Shown piece after piece: positions 8,571 to 17,477 of a DNA stretch of 64,000 nucleotides. The stretch lies in contig NZ_RKIC01000009.1 in the NCBI RefSeq assembly GCF_003755185.1, positions 620,001-684,000 on the forward strand, written 5' to 3'. Made by a program: the position numbers and the translations under genes. Numbering within the stretch: position 1 is the stretch's first letter; the number at the start of each line of letters is the position of its first letter. Source of the DNA: Frigoribacterium sp. PhB24. GTDB lineage: Bacteria > Actinomycetota > Actinomycetes > Actinomycetales > Microbacteriaceae. Below the pieces are notes generated by a model. It was not told the DNA's origin. It ran no database searches and saw nothing but the letters and a program-made list of their open reading frames with translations.

Positions 8571-10331
8571 TCAGGACGTCCGCGGAGCCGTCAGGGTCGC
8601 GACGGCCTCGGCCACGGGGACCGGGGTGCGCTCGCCCGTGCGGCGGTCCCAGAGCTCGACGACGCCGTCGCCGGCCGAGCGGCCGACGACGACGATCTGC
8701 GGCACGCCGAGGAGTTCGGCGTCACCGAATTTCACACCAGGCGACACCTTGGGACGGTCGTCGTAGAGGACGTCGAGCCGGTGGGCCTCGAGGTCGGCGG
8801 TGAGCTTCTCGGCGACCTCGTAGACCACGGGGTCCTTGCCGGTCGCCACGACGTGGACGTCGAACGGGGCGACGTTGGCGGGCCAGATGAGGCCCTTGGA
8901 GTCGTTGTTCGCCTCGGCGATGACCGCGAGGATGCGCGTGACGCCGATGCCGTACGAACCCATCGTGACCGTGACCTGCTTGCCGTTCTCGTCGAGCACC
9001 TTGAGGCCGAGGGCCTCGGCGTACTTGCGACCCAGCTGGAAGACGTGGCCGATCTCCATGCCGCGGGCCGTCTCGATCGGGCCTGAGCCGTCGGGGGCGG
9101 GGTCGCCCTCGCGGACCTGGGCGGCCTCGATGGTGCCGTCGGCGGTGAAGTCGCGGCCCATGACGAGGTCGGCCACGTGCACGCCCTTCTCGTTCGCCCC
9201 GGTGACCCAGGCCGAACCCTCGACCACGCGGGGGTCGACGAAGTAGCGGATACCCGAGTCGGACTCGCCGCCGAGCACCTGGGGGCCGAGGTAACCACGG
9301 ACCAGGACGGGGTTCTTCACGAAATCGGCGTCGCCGGCGGCCTCGACCTCGGCCGGGGCGAAGGCGACCTCGAGCCGCTTCATGTCGACCTCGCGGTCGC
9401 CGGGCAGGCCCACGACGACGAGCTCACGGGAGCCGTCGAGGTGACTGAGCGCGACGACGACGTTCTTGAGCGTGTCGGCGGCAGTCCAGGGACCCGAGTC
9501 TCGAGCCTCGTCGGCGTTGAGCTGGGCGACCAGCGAGTCGATGGTCGGGGTGTCGGCCGGTGCGAGGCGCCGGGCGGGGGCCAGCCCCTCGAGCGGGACG
9601 GTCTCGGGGACGATCGTCGTGAAGGCCTCGACGTTGGCGGTGTAGCCGCCTGCCGAGCGGACGAAGGTGTCCTCGCCGATGGCGGTGGGGTGGAGGAACT
9701 CCTCGCTGCGCGAACCGCCCATGGCCCCGGCGTCGGCCTTGACGATGATGTAGTCGAGGCCGAGACGCGTGAAGATGCGCTCGTAGGCGTCCCGCTGCTT
9801 CTGGTAGCTCTCGTCGAGCCCGGCGTCGGACGCGTCGAACGAGTAGGCGTCCTTCATGGTGAACTCACGACCACGCAGCAGGCCGGCCCGGGGACGGGCC
9901 TCGTCTCGGTACTTGTCCTGGATCTGGAAGAGCGTCAGGGGGAGGTCCTTGTAGGACGAGTAGAGGTCTTTCACCAGCAGGGTGAAAGCCTCTTCGTGCG
10001 TCGGGGCCAGCAGGTAGTCGGCGTCCTTGCGGTCCTTCAGCCGGAACATGCCGTCGCCGTACTCGGTCCAGCGACCCGTCGCCTCGTAGGGCTCACGCGG
10101 CAGCAGGGCGGGGAAGTGCACCTCTTGAGCGCCTGCGGCGTGCATCTCGTCGCGGATGACGGCTTCGATCTTGGCCTTGACACGCAGGCCGAGCGGCAGC
10201 CAGGCGAAGACGCCCGGCGCCTGACGCCGGATGTACCCGGCGCGGACGAGCAGCCGGTGACTGGTCACCTCGGCGTCGGAGGGGTCTTCTCGGAGGGTGC
10301 GGACGAAGAGCTGGGAGAGACGTGTGGACAC
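8571..10331 (-). CDS. proS: Prolyl-tRNA synthetase
   Basis: Class II aminoacyl-tRNA synthetase that charges tRNA-Pro. In 586 residues, motif 2 is around [20 protein letters not shown] and motif 3 is [17 protein letters not shown]. The inserted YbaK-like editing domain at about 225-405 marks the bacterial-type enzyme, and an anticodon-binding domain is at the C-terminus. The GTG at 10331 is 6 bases after TAAGCT and lacks a Shine-Dalgarno site, so it appears leaderless, only 26 bases after the upstream TPR gene. A 16-bp inverted repeat follows the stop. Confidence 0.98.
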   Translation of the reverse strand: MSTRLSQLFVRTLREDPSDAEVTSHRLLVRAGYIRRQAPGVFAWLPLGLRVKAKIEAVIRDEMHAAGAQEVHFPALLPREPYEATGRWTEYGDGMFRLKDRKDADYLLAPTHEEAFTLLVKDLYSSYKDLPLTLFQIQDKYRDEARPRAGLLRGREFTMKDAYSFDASDAGLDESYQKQRDAYERIFTRLGLDYIIVKADAGAMGGSRSEEFLHPTAIGEDTFVRSAGGYTANVEAFTTIVPETVPLEGLAPARRLAPADTPTIDSLVAQLNADEARDSGPWTAADTLKNVVVALSHLDGSRELVVVGLPGDREVDMKRLEVAFAPAEVEAAGDADFVKNPVLVRGYLGPQVLGGESDSGIRYFVDPRVVEGSAWVTGANEKGVHVADLVMGRDFTADGTIEAAQVREGDPAPDGSGPIETARGMEIGHVFQLGRKYAEALGLKVLDENGKQVTVTMGSYGIGVTRILAVIAEANNDSKGLIWPANVAPFDVHVVATGKDPVVYEVAEKLTADLEAHRLDVLYDDRPKVSPGVKFGDAELLGVPQIVVVGRSAGDGVVELWDRRTGERTPVPVAEAVATLTAPRTS

Positions 10332-10337
10332 CCGTCC

Positions 10338-10343
10338 AGCTTA
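10338..10343 (-). promoter_or_regulatory. -10 box of the proS leaderless promoter
   Basis: Reads TAAGCT on the minus strand, 6 bases before the proS GTG. It separates proS expression from the upstream Bat-like operon. Confidence 0.55.
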
Positions 10344-10357
10344 GGGGCGCTCCCGGG

Positions 10358-11194
10358 TCACCACGGCTTGCCGCCGTAGTCGCCGGGGTTCTGCTCGTAG
10401 TAGCGGTCGCGGTCGGTGTCCTGCTGCTGCTGCTGCTGGCTCTGCTCGCCCTGCTGCTGCAGCTGGTCGAGGGGGTCGTCGGACTCCGCCTGCCCCTCTC
10501 CGTCACCGGGTTCGTCTCCCCCGGCACCGGGATCACCGCCGTCGTCACCTCCGGGCTGCTGCTCGTCGCCCTGACCCCCCTGGGCCTCCTGCCCCTTCTC
10601 GTCGAGGCGCTGCTGGGCGTCGTCGAGCGGCTGGGAGGTGTCGGGCTGCTGGGGGTCGTCCGGTGGCTGGAAGCAGCCCTCGGGCGCCTCCTCGACGGTC
10701 TTCTGCCCGAGTTCGTACAACGCCTGGGCGTCGGCATAGCGGAGTTCGAGCAGGGCGGCGTCGCCCTGCGCCTCGATCGTGAGCACCAGGTTGACCCGGA
10801 TGACGCACGAGATCGTCGCGTCGTCGGGGGCGAGGTCGAGGGCCGTGACGAACTCGCCGCGGGCGACGTCGAGCACGCCGATCTGCGCGTAAGCCGTGCC
10901 CCGGTCGAAGTGGTGCACCCAGGGCTCGATCACGTTGGCGACGCCGAGCGGCTCGGCGAGGGAGGCGCTGCGCTCGAACTCGCGGTCGCCGTACGACCAC
11001 TGCGTCAAGGCGGCGAACGTGGGCAGGCTGAGCAGCTTGAGGGCCACGAGCAACACGACGAGCACGACCGGTGCGGACCAGAGCACGAGCCGACGCCGGA
11101 GGCGCTTGCGGTACTGCTCGACGACGGGCCCGGCCTCGGCCTCGTGAGTGCGACGGACCTCGTCGACGGGCGGGGGGACGAGGGTGTCGGTCAC
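10358..11194 (-). CDS. TPR-type membrane protein of the Bat-like operon
   Basis: 278 residues: a basic N-terminus, one membrane helix at about 36-55, a region at about 85-170 with helical TPR character (YAQIGVLDVARGEFVTALDL), and a long C-terminal tail rich in Gln, Asp, Gly and Pro. The tail includes a run of six Gln encoded by six CAG codons. It is the last gene of a MoxR/DUF58/VWA operon and its GTG overlaps the preceding stop (GTGA). It likely corresponds to BatC/BatE-type TPR scaffold subunits. The tail looks disordered. Confidence 0.75.
   Translation of the reverse strand: MTDTLVPPPVDEVRRTHEAEAGPVVEQYRKRLRRRLVLWSAPVVLVVLLVALKLLSLPTFAALTQWSYGDREFERSASLAEPLGVANVIEPWVHHFDRGTAYAQIGVLDVARGEFVTALDLAPDDATISCVIRVNLVLTIEAQGDAALLELRYADAQALYELGQKTVEEAPEGCFQPPDDPQQPDTSQPLDDAQQRLDEKGQEAQGGQGDEQQPGGDDGGDPGAGGDEPGDGEGQAESDDPLDQLQQQGEQSQQQQQQDTDRDRYYEQNPGDYGGKPW
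10421..10438 (+). repeat. (CTG)6 trinucleotide tract
   Basis: Six uninterrupted CTG units, encoding six Gln on the minus strand in the tail of the TPR protein. A further (CTG)3 lies close by at about 10452. Length change by slippage would stay in frame. Confidence 0.85.
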
Positions 11195-12225
11195 GGGCGC
11201 ACGCCTCTCTCGGGCCGGGTCGTGCGGATCTCGCCCAAAGCCCGAGCCACCAGGGCCACGTCGAGGAGCAGCAGCAGGAACGCCGGGATCGCCGCGATCC
11301 AGTACAGGTCGATCAGGCTGTCGGCCCGCCCCTCGTCGGATGCGACGGCCCCGTCGCGGGCGTCCTCGACGGCCGCGTCCACGGACGTGTCGGCCGTGCG
11401 GTGCACGTACGGTACGCCGAGCTGGTCGGCGATGCGCCGGAGGGCGTCCTCGTCGATCGTCGAGACGGCCTCGGGATCGCCGGGCTGTGTGCGGTCCTGG
11501 ATGTACTCCTGGGTCGAGTACTCGTCGCCGTAGCCGTCGAACACGCGCATCTTGCCCCCTTGCTCGGTGCCGTACCCGAAGACCGCACCACCGTCGACGT
11601 CGCCGGAGGACGCGGCGAAGCTCTCGGGCTCGGTGCCGCTCGTCTGCTCGCCGTCGCCGAGGTAGTAGACGACGTTGGCCCGTTCGGGCGCGCTCTCCCG
11701 CGCCTCGGTCAGCCGCTCGGCGAGCAGGTCGTTCGCCTCGCTGATCGAACTGCCGCTCGAGTAGTAGGTGACCTCTTGGTTCATGGCGTCCGCGGCGGCG
11801 ACCACGGCGGAGGCGTCGTCGGTCAGCGGCGTCCGCAGCACGGCGGTGCTGTCGAAGGACAGTAGCGAGAACCGCGCGCCCGCCAGCTGCGAGGTCACCT
11901 CGGCGATGTCGGACCGTACCCCGTCGAGACGACGCTGGCCGTCACCCCAGTCCTCGGCGGCGATGCTCGAGGTCGTGTCGACCACGAAGAAGACGTTGAG
12001 CTGGGCCACCGATGCCTGGGCCGTTCCGCCGGGCAGGCTCGGGCGGACCGCGACGACGAGCAGCAGCGCGACGATCACCAGCCGACGCACCCACGTGAGC
12101 AGAGCTCGTCGTCGGGCCCGCTCGGCGACGACGCGCCAGCCGGTGAACCCGACGAGGGCGACGGCGGCCACGATCAGCAGCCACCAGGGCAGGACGGGCT
12201 GGAACACCAGCGCACCGGCGATCAC
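11191..12225 (-). CDS. VWA-domain membrane protein (BatB-like)
   Basis: 344 residues from GTG 12225, which overlaps the upstream stop as GTGA and gives an N-terminus running directly into a membrane helix (FQPVLPWWLLIVAAVALVGF). A second helix follows at about 45-63, then the von Willebrand A domain, then a C-terminal helix near 310-330. The metal-binding site is VVDTTSSI, so the first MIDAS element is DxTxS rather than DxSxS. It pairs with the upstream VWA gene as in BatA/BatB. A longer reading frame continues upstream but is a shadow of that gene. Confidence 0.85.
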   Translation of the reverse strand: MIAGALVFQPVLPWWLLIVAAVALVGFTGWRVVAERARRRALLTWVRRLVIVALLLVVAVRPSLPGGTAQASVAQLNVFFVVDTTSSIAAEDWGDGQRRLDGVRSDIAEVTSQLAGARFSLLSFDSTAVLRTPLTDDASAVVAAADAMNQEVTYYSSGSSISEANDLLAERLTEARESAPERANVVYYLGDGEQTSGTEPESFAASSGDVDGGAVFGYGTEQGGKMRVFDGYGDEYSTQEYIQDRTQPGDPEAVSTIDEDALRRIADQLGVPYVHRTADTSVDAAVEDARDGAVASDEGRADSLIDLYWIAAIPAFLLLLLDVALVARALGEIRTTRPERGVRP

Positions 12226-13220
12226 AGTCGTACCCGCCAGAGCATGACGAGCCCGCCCATCGCGACGATCAGCGCGGCGATCGCGAGGGCCTGGGGATGG
12301 TCGGTCACGACGAGTCGTCGGGCGCCGGTGAAGAGCCCCGCCTCGCGGGCGTCGATCTCGTCGACGATCTGCGGCACGGTCGTCGAGTCGTCGAGGGCGT
12401 AGTAACCGCCATCCGTCGACTCGGCCGCCGTGCGCAGTTCGGCGGCGACCTGGTCGGCCACGGCGTCGGTGCCGTGGTCGGCAGGGTTCACGGCGTACAC
12501 CCGGACGTCGCGCTCGCCCGCCAGCTCGGCTGCGTCGGTGAGGGTGAGGAGCGCCTTGCCGTTGACGTAGTTGTCGGTGGCGAGCACGACCGACTTGGGT
12601 CGCGTGCTGTCGTCGTCGCCGAACCCGAGCACGCACGACGCGAGGCCGTCACCGATGAGGGAGGCCCCGTCGCCGAGGTCGGTGCCCGTCCAGTAGCGGG
12701 TGCCGTTCTCGCCCATCGTGTCGAACGAGTCGCGGTACTGCTCGAGCTGCGCCCGCACGAAGTCGTAGTCGTCCGTCAACGGGAAAGCCTGCACCGCCGA
12801 GCTGTCGAACAGGTAGAGCCCGACGCGTTCGCCGTCGAGTCCCTGGGCGAGCGACGAGAACGTGTCGACGATCTGGGAGTCGACCTCGGTCATCGATCCC
12901 GAGACGTCGAGGCAGAGCATGATGTCACGCTTGTAGGACTGGGGTTCGACGACGTCGGTGCTCGACACCCGCGCCGCGAGCAGGACGCTGATGCCCGTCA
13001 ACGCGACCATCGCGGCGAGCACGACCGCGAGGGCGACGCGGTACCGCCGGACGATCCGCTGATAGGCGGGCAGCGCCGTCAGACGCTCGCCGTGCGCGAC
13101 CGGCACCCCGAGACGACGGAGGCGCGCTCGGTCCCGGCGCCTCCACCGCACGTAGAGCCACGCCGCCACCGCCACGACCGCCAGTGCGACGAGCGGCAGC
13201 CACCAGAAGATCAGCCCCAT
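12222..13220 (-). CDS. VWA-domain membrane protein (BatA-like)
   Basis: 332 residues: membrane helices at about 5-25 and 65-85, a VWA domain at about 95-300 with a perfect MIDAS motif LCLDVSGSMTE, and a C-terminal helix at about 310-328. The topology puts the VWA domain outside the membrane, as in BatA/YfbK-type proteins. VWA proteins encoded with MoxR ATPases are thought to act in metal-dependent assembly or envelope-stress complexes. The downstream GTG overlaps its stop. The start overlaps the end of the upstream gene by 10 bases. Confidence 0.88.
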   Translation of the reverse strand: MGLIFWWLPLVALAVVAVAAWLYVRWRRRDRARLRRLGVPVAHGERLTALPAYQRIVRRYRVALAVVLAAMVALTGISVLLAARVSSTDVVEPQSYKRDIMLCLDVSGSMTEVDSQIVDTFSSLAQGLDGERVGLYLFDSSAVQAFPLTDDYDFVRAQLEQYRDSFDTMGENGTRYWTGTDLGDGASLIGDGLASCVLGFGDDDSTRPKSVVLATDNYVNGKALLTLTDAAELAGERDVRVYAVNPADHGTDAVADQVAAELRTAAESTDGGYYALDDSTTVPQIVDEIDAREAGLFTGARRLVVTDHPQALAIAALIVAMGGLVMLWRVRL

Positions 13221-13693
13221 GACGACACCACGTCCCTCGCGGTGGCGACGGCACGAGCCGGGTCGCCGGGCTGCTCGGGCCGGAAGGCCGGTGGGTAGTA
13301 CTGCCCGACCGCCCCGGCGAGCCGGGGCAGGTCGGACTCGCGGAGGTCGGCGAGGGTCATCACGTGCGTGTCGACGCCGTTCGTCTCGTGGACGAAGAAC
13401 CGCAGCAGCAGGCTGAGCCGGGAGTGCACCCCGCGGTCGTTCAGCCGACCCGAGGCCGCCGCCGCCTCGACCTCGTCGATCAGGCCGAGGTACTTGATCT
13501 TGGTGTCCGCGAGGGAGGCCGGTCGAGAGGCCGCCCGGGCCGCGCGCTGCGCCGGGGGAAGTCGCCGGGCCGAGAAGCGGGCCACGAAGACGTACCAGGC
13601 GGCGATCAGGGCCAGCCCGAGCAGGCCGAGCACGAGCCAGAGCACCCAGAGGGGGTACTGGTAGGGCCCGAAGAAATCGTCAGCGCCCGACAC
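13211..13693 (-). CDS. DUF4381-like membrane protein
   Basis: 160 residues with one N-terminal membrane helix at about 15-37 and a cytoplasmic helical domain containing YLGLIDEVEAAAASGRLNDR and LLLRFFVHETNG. Proteins of this size and shape sit between DUF58 and VWA genes in Bat operons (DUF4381 group). It overlaps its neighbours on both sides (14 and 10 bases), indicating tight translational coupling. No catalytic residues are visible; a structural or adaptor role is inferred. Confidence 0.7.
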   Translation of the reverse strand: MSGADDFFGPYQYPLWVLWLVLGLLGLALIAAWYVFVARFSARRLPPAQRAARAASRPASLADTKIKYLGLIDEVEAAAASGRLNDRGVHSRLSLLLRFFVHETNGVDTHVMTLADLRESDLPRLAGAVGQYYPPAFRPEQPGDPARAVATARDVVSSWG

Positions 13694-14567
13694 GACGGTG
13701 CTTCTCGATCAGGGCGAAGAGGCCAGGCACGACCTCGGCCTGGCTGCCGAGCCGCTGGCTGCTGATGCCGAGGGCCAGGAGCTCGCGCTCGGTGTCGTCC
13801 GTCCGTCGGACGGAGGAGTCGTCGAACTCGCGTCGGAGTCGTGCGTTCTCGCGGAGGTAGGCCGGCAGTCCGGACATCTCGCGGACGTCGAAGACCTCGC
13901 CGGCGTGGCCGGAGCGGGTCATCAGGTCGGCGTCGCCGATGGTCAACCAGACGACTTCGTGCTGTGCTCGCAGGCGGCGGAGCAGCCGCGTGATGTGCTC
14001 GTCGATCGCGACGTCATCGGTGACCACGAGCAGCATCGAGCGCCGCCGGACGCCTCGCGCGACCCAGGCGAGCACCGCGGCGAGATCACTCGTCGGGGCG
14101 TCGAGGTCGATGCGTCGGTCGACCTGCCTCAGGAGGGTCTCGAGGTGGGCCTCCGTCGCGCCGGCCGGATGCGCACGGGTACCCGACGAGTCGCCGGCCA
14201 CCAACGAGACGACGTCGCCGTGCTTGGCGGCGATGTAGGCGAGGGCGCCGGCCGCCATCAGGGCGATGTCTTTCTTGGACTCGCCGCTCGTGGCCGTCGC
14301 CGCCATGTTGCGACCGGTGTCCATCACCAGGACGAGGTTCTGGCGCCGGCTCGCGATGTACCGTTTGACCAGGGGCTCACCGTGGCGGGCGGTGGCCTTC
14401 CAGTCGATGTCTTTCACCTCGTCGCCCGGGACGTAGGCCCGGAGGTCGTCGAAGTCGTGGCTGCGCCCGTGGTGCACCGAGGCGTAGCCGCCCTCGAGGA
14501 GGTCGATCGTGCGTCGGTGGGCGAAGAGGCCCATCTTGGTCCGCACACGCAGCAGCAGGCTGGCCAC
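13680..14567 (-). CDS. DUF58 domain protein of the Bat-like operon
   Basis: 295 residues from GTG 14567, five bases after the MoxR stop. The core DUF58 signature FDDLRAYVPGDEVKDIDWKA is followed by ARHGEPLVKRYIASRRQNLV. The later part has a degenerate VWA-like fold (VLVMDTGRNMA and LLVVTDD) that keeps the first Asp of a MIDAS-like site. DUF58 proteins are standard partners of MoxR ATPases. This one is soluble and short, unlike the membrane-anchored DUF58 at 30898-32361. A longer reading frame through the MoxR gene is a shadow. Confidence 0.88.
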   Translation of the reverse strand: MASLLLRVRTKMGLFAHRRTIDLLEGGYASVHHGRSHDFDDLRAYVPGDEVKDIDWKATARHGEPLVKRYIASRRQNLVLVMDTGRNMAATATSGESKKDIALMAAGALAYIAAKHGDVVSLVAGDSSGTRAHPAGATEAHLETLLRQVDRRIDLDAPTSDLAAVLAWVARGVRRRSMLLVVTDDVAIDEHITRLLRRLRAQHEVVWLTIGDADLMTRSGHAGEVFDVREMSGLPAYLRENARLRREFDDSSVRRTDDTERELLALGISSQRLGSQAEVVPGLFALIEKHRRVGR

Positions 14568-14572
14568 CGGGG

Positions 14573-15604
14573 TCAGGGGGTCTGGACCGCGCCGAAGACG
14601 GCGTCGATGATCGTCTCGGGCGCGACCTCGTCGGCGGTCGCCTCGTAGTTGAGGATCAGGCGGTGTCGGAGCACGGAGTGCCGCAGGTGCTTGACGTCTT
14701 CGGGGATGACGTAGTCGCGACCGTGCAGCAGGGCGAGGGCGCGGGCGGCCTGCATGAACGCGATGCTGGCCCGGGGACTGGCCCCGAACTCGACGTAGTC
14801 GGCGAGCGTCGCCGGGATGTACTGCTGGGGGTGCCGCGTGACGTAGATGAGCTGCACGATGTAGTTGACGATCGACGCGTCGACGTAGACGCGCTTGGCC
14901 AGGTCTTGCAGGTAGACGACGTCGGCCAGGCCGACACCCGTCGACGGCGCGTCGGCTTCGTCGTAGACGCCGCTCTCGATGCGCCGGATGATCTCGGCCT
15001 CTTCGGCCGGCGTCGGGTAGTCGAGGATCTCTTTCAACAGGAAGCGGTCGAGCTGCGCTTCGGGCAGCTGGTACGTGCCCTCTTGCTCGATCGGGTTCTG
15101 CGTCGCGAGGACGAGGAACGGCGAGGGCAGTCGGTAGACCGTGCCGCCGATGGTGGTCTGCCTCTCTTGCATCGCCTCGAGCATGGCGCTCTGGGTCTTG
15201 GCGCTCGACCGGTTGATCTCGTCGAGCAGGACGAAGTTCGAGTGGACCGGCCCGAGCTGGGTCACGAACGTGGACTTCTGGGCGTCGTAGATCTGGGTGC
15301 CCGTGATGTCGCTCGGCAGCAGGTCGGGCGTGCACTGGATGCGTCGGAAGCTCGCGTCGATCGACTGCGCGATGGTCTGGGCCGCCGTCGTCTTGGCCAG
15401 CCCTGGAACGCTCTCGAGGAGGACGTGTCCGCCCGTGATGAGGGCGACGAGCAGTGTGTCGCGGAGCGCGGTCTGACCGACGACCTTGCGGCCGAAAGCC
15501 TGCGACACCGCCCCGACGATCTGCCGCGCACGCTCGAGGTCGGCGGGCGTCACGGGGGCCGAGGCCGGCGGCGGGGTCTGGCTGGCGGTCGCGGTGTCGG
15601 TCAC
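14573..15604 (-). CDS. MoxR-family AAA+ ATPase (Bat-like operon)
   Basis: 343 residues. Walker A is ESVPGLAKTTAA, with GLAKT in place of GxGKT as is common in MoxR proteins. Walker B is FVLLDEINRSSAKTQSALL-like (here SAMLEAM follows) and sensor 1 is ATQNPIEQEGTY. MoxR ATPases act as chaperones that remodel VWA-containing complexes. I chose GTG 15604 over GTG 15613 because a TACAGT box spans 15612-15617 and would destroy the upstream start. Spacing of 7 bases then matches the leaderless pattern in this window. It is the first gene of the Bat-like operon. Confidence 0.93.
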   Translation of the reverse strand: MTDTATASQTPPPASAPVTPADLERARQIVGAVSQAFGRKVVGQTALRDTLLVALITGGHVLLESVPGLAKTTAAQTIAQSIDASFRRIQCTPDLLPSDITGTQIYDAQKSTFVTQLGPVHSNFVLLDEINRSSAKTQSAMLEAMQERQTTIGGTVYRLPSPFLVLATQNPIEQEGTYQLPEAQLDRFLLKEILDYPTPAEEAEIIRRIESGVYDEADAPSTGVGLADVVYLQDLAKRVYVDASIVNYIVQLIYVTRHPQQYIPATLADYVEFGASPRASIAFMQAARALALLHGRDYVIPEDVKHLRHSVLRHRLILNYEATADEVAPETIIDAVFGAVQTP

Positions 15605-15611
15605 GCGCCCC

Positions 15612-15617
15612 ACTGTA
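15612..15617 (-). promoter_or_regulatory. -10 box of the Bat-like operon
   Basis: Reads TACAGT on the minus strand, 7 bases before GTG 15604. It overlaps the alternative GTG at 15613, arguing for the shorter MoxR protein. Confidence 0.5.
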
Positions 15618-15659
15618 ATCCAGTCCCCCGACAGCCCCGCCTCCGCGACCCCGGTGCCG

Positions 15660-16319
15660 TCATCGTCGCAGCGCGCGCCTCGCCAGCCAGTTGCCCAGGA
15701 ACTGGACGAGCTGCACCAGCACGATGATCAACAGCACGGCCGCCCACGTCACGACCGGGTTGAACTGGCGGTAGCCGTACAACAGGGCGAAGTTGCCGAG
15801 GCCGCCGCCGCCGATGTAGCCGGCCACCGCCGACATGTCGACCAAGGCGACGAAGATGAACGTGTACCCGAGGATGAGCGGGCCCAGCGCCTCGGGGAGC
15901 AGCACCGTTCCGATGATCCGGACGGGTCCGGCCCCGGCGGCTCGTGCGGCCTCGATGACGCCGGGCTGCACGGTGAGCAGGTTCTGCTCGACGATGCGCG
16001 AGATGGCGAACGACGCGGCGAGCGACAGGGTGAAGATGATCGCGGGGTTGCCGCTGCCCGAGCCGATCACGAACCTCGCCAGGGGTTGGGCCGCGGCCAG
16101 GAAGATGATGAACGGGATCGGTCGGAACACGTTGACGACCACGTTGAGCACACCGTAGACGGCTCGGTTGGCGAACAGTGCCCCGCCTCGCGTCAGATAG
16201 AGCGCGAGACCGAGCACGAGCCCCCCGATGCCACCGAAGAGCAGGGTCAGGGCGACGATGTAGACGGTCTCGACGGCCGCCTGCCACAGCATGGGCTGCA
16301 GGTCGATGAGGGAGTCCAT
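15660..16319 (-). CDS. metI: Methionine-type ABC transporter permease
   Basis: 219 residues with five to six membrane helices. The permease EAA loop, which docks on the ATPase, is EAARAAGAGPVRIIGTVLLP. The family fits MetI, the permease of the methionine (MUT) ABC importer family, given its size and the adjacent metN and metQ. ATG 16319 has AAGGA upstream and lies 1 base after the metN stop. It ends the metQ-metN-metI operon. The substrate is probably methionine or a derivative. Confidence 0.93.
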   Translation of the reverse strand: MDSLIDLQPMLWQAAVETVYIVALTLLFGGIGGLVLGLALYLTRGGALFANRAVYGVLNVVVNVFRPIPFIIFLAAAQPLARFVIGSGSGNPAIIFTLSLAASFAISRIVEQNLLTVQPGVIEAARAAGAGPVRIIGTVLLPEALGPLILGYTFIFVALVDMSAVAGYIGGGGLGNFALLYGYRQFNPVVTWAAVLLIIVLVQLVQFLGNWLARRALRR

Positions 16320-16320
16320 G

Positions 16321-17394
16321 TCAGCGTCCTTCCGTGGTCGTGGCGGTGGTCGTGGGCGCGGCAGGCCCCGACTCGGGCAGTTCGGTCGCGTTGTCGCCCA
16401 GCTCGGCGACGGCCTCGCGCACGGCCTCCGCGTCGCCGATGACGGCGAGGGTCAGGGTGCCGAAGGTACGACCCTGGATGTCGTTCACGCCGCCGAAGAC
16501 GATCTCGAACGAGAGGCCGTGACGAGCCAGCAGGGCGAAGACGTCGCGCTGGTCGACGCCGCCCTCGGCGATGCGCACCGACACCAGGGTGCCGTCGTGC
16601 CTGGCTCGCAAGGCCTCGAGCTCGTCACCGTGCGGCGTGCCCGAGATGACGGTCGAGACGAACCGCTTGGTCGACGCCTGCTGCGGGTCGGAGAACACCT
16701 CGAAGGTCGGTCCGGTCTCGACGACGCGGCCGGAGTCCATCACGGCCACCCGGTCGGCGATCGACTTGATGACGTCCATCTCGTGGGTGATGACGACGAT
16801 GGTGATGCCGAGCTCGGCGTTGACGCGTTTGAGCAGGGCCAGCACCTCGCTCGTCGTCTCGGGGTCGAGCGCGCTCGTCGCCTCGTCGGCCAGCAGGATG
16901 CCGGGGTTCGTCGCGAGCGCCCGGGCGATGCCGACGCGCTGCTTCTGCCCGCCCGAGAGCTGGTCCGGCCGGGCGTGGGCCTTGTCCCCGAGGCCGACGA
17001 AGTGCAGCAGGTCGCTGATCCGCCGCTGGTGCTCGGCCTTCGGCACGCCCGCCGCCTTGAGGGGGAACTCGACGTTGCCCCAGACCGTCTTCGACGAGAA
17101 GAGGTTGAACTGCTGGAAGATCATGCCGATTCCGGCCCGCACGCCGCGGAGCTCGCGCTCGCGCAGCCCCGTGATCTCGCGGCCGTCGATCTCGATGCGA
17201 CCGCTCGTCGTGGGCTCGAGGGCGTTGACGAGCCGGACCAGGGTGCTCTTGCCCGCCCCCGAGTAGCCGATGATGCCGAAGATCTCGCCTTCGGCGATCT
17301 CGAGGCTGACGCCGTCGACCGCGGTCAGCGGTGCGGCGCCCTTCTCACGGGGCGGGTACGTCTTGACGACGTCGGTCAGGGTGATGGCGGGCAC
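16321..17394 (-). CDS. metN: Methionine-type ABC transporter ATP-binding protein
   Basis: 357 residues. Walker A is GYSGAGKST, Q-loop FQQFNLF, signature LSGGQKQRVGIARAL, Walker B ILLADEATSALDPE and switch His VVITHEMD. A C-terminal NIL domain (about 265-340) is the regulatory methionine-sensing domain typical of MetN. GTG 17394 has GAGGAG 5 bases upstream. A longer open frame continues upstream through metQ in another reading frame and is not real. The C-terminal tail has a Thr run. Context: metQ upstream, metI one base downstream. Confidence 0.95.
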   Translation of the reverse strand: MPAITLTDVVKTYPPREKGAAPLTAVDGVSLEIAEGEIFGIIGYSGAGKSTLVRLVNALEPTTSGRIEIDGREITGLRERELRGVRAGIGMIFQQFNLFSSKTVWGNVEFPLKAAGVPKAEHQRRISDLLHFVGLGDKAHARPDQLSGGQKQRVGIARALATNPGILLADEATSALDPETTSEVLALLKRVNAELGITIVVITHEMDVIKSIADRVAVMDSGRVVETGPTFEVFSDPQQASTKRFVSTVISGTPHGDELEALRARHDGTLVSVRIAEGGVDQRDVFALLARHGLSFEIVFGGVNDIQGRTFGTLTLAVIGDAEAVREAVAELGDNATELPESGPAAPTTTATTTEGR

Positions 17395-17477
17395 GCGTTC
17401 TCCTCGGCACGGGCGGAGGCCCGGACCGCGAGCGGGATCTGCGCGCGGTCCGGGCCGGTGGTGGCGACCTGGTGGGG

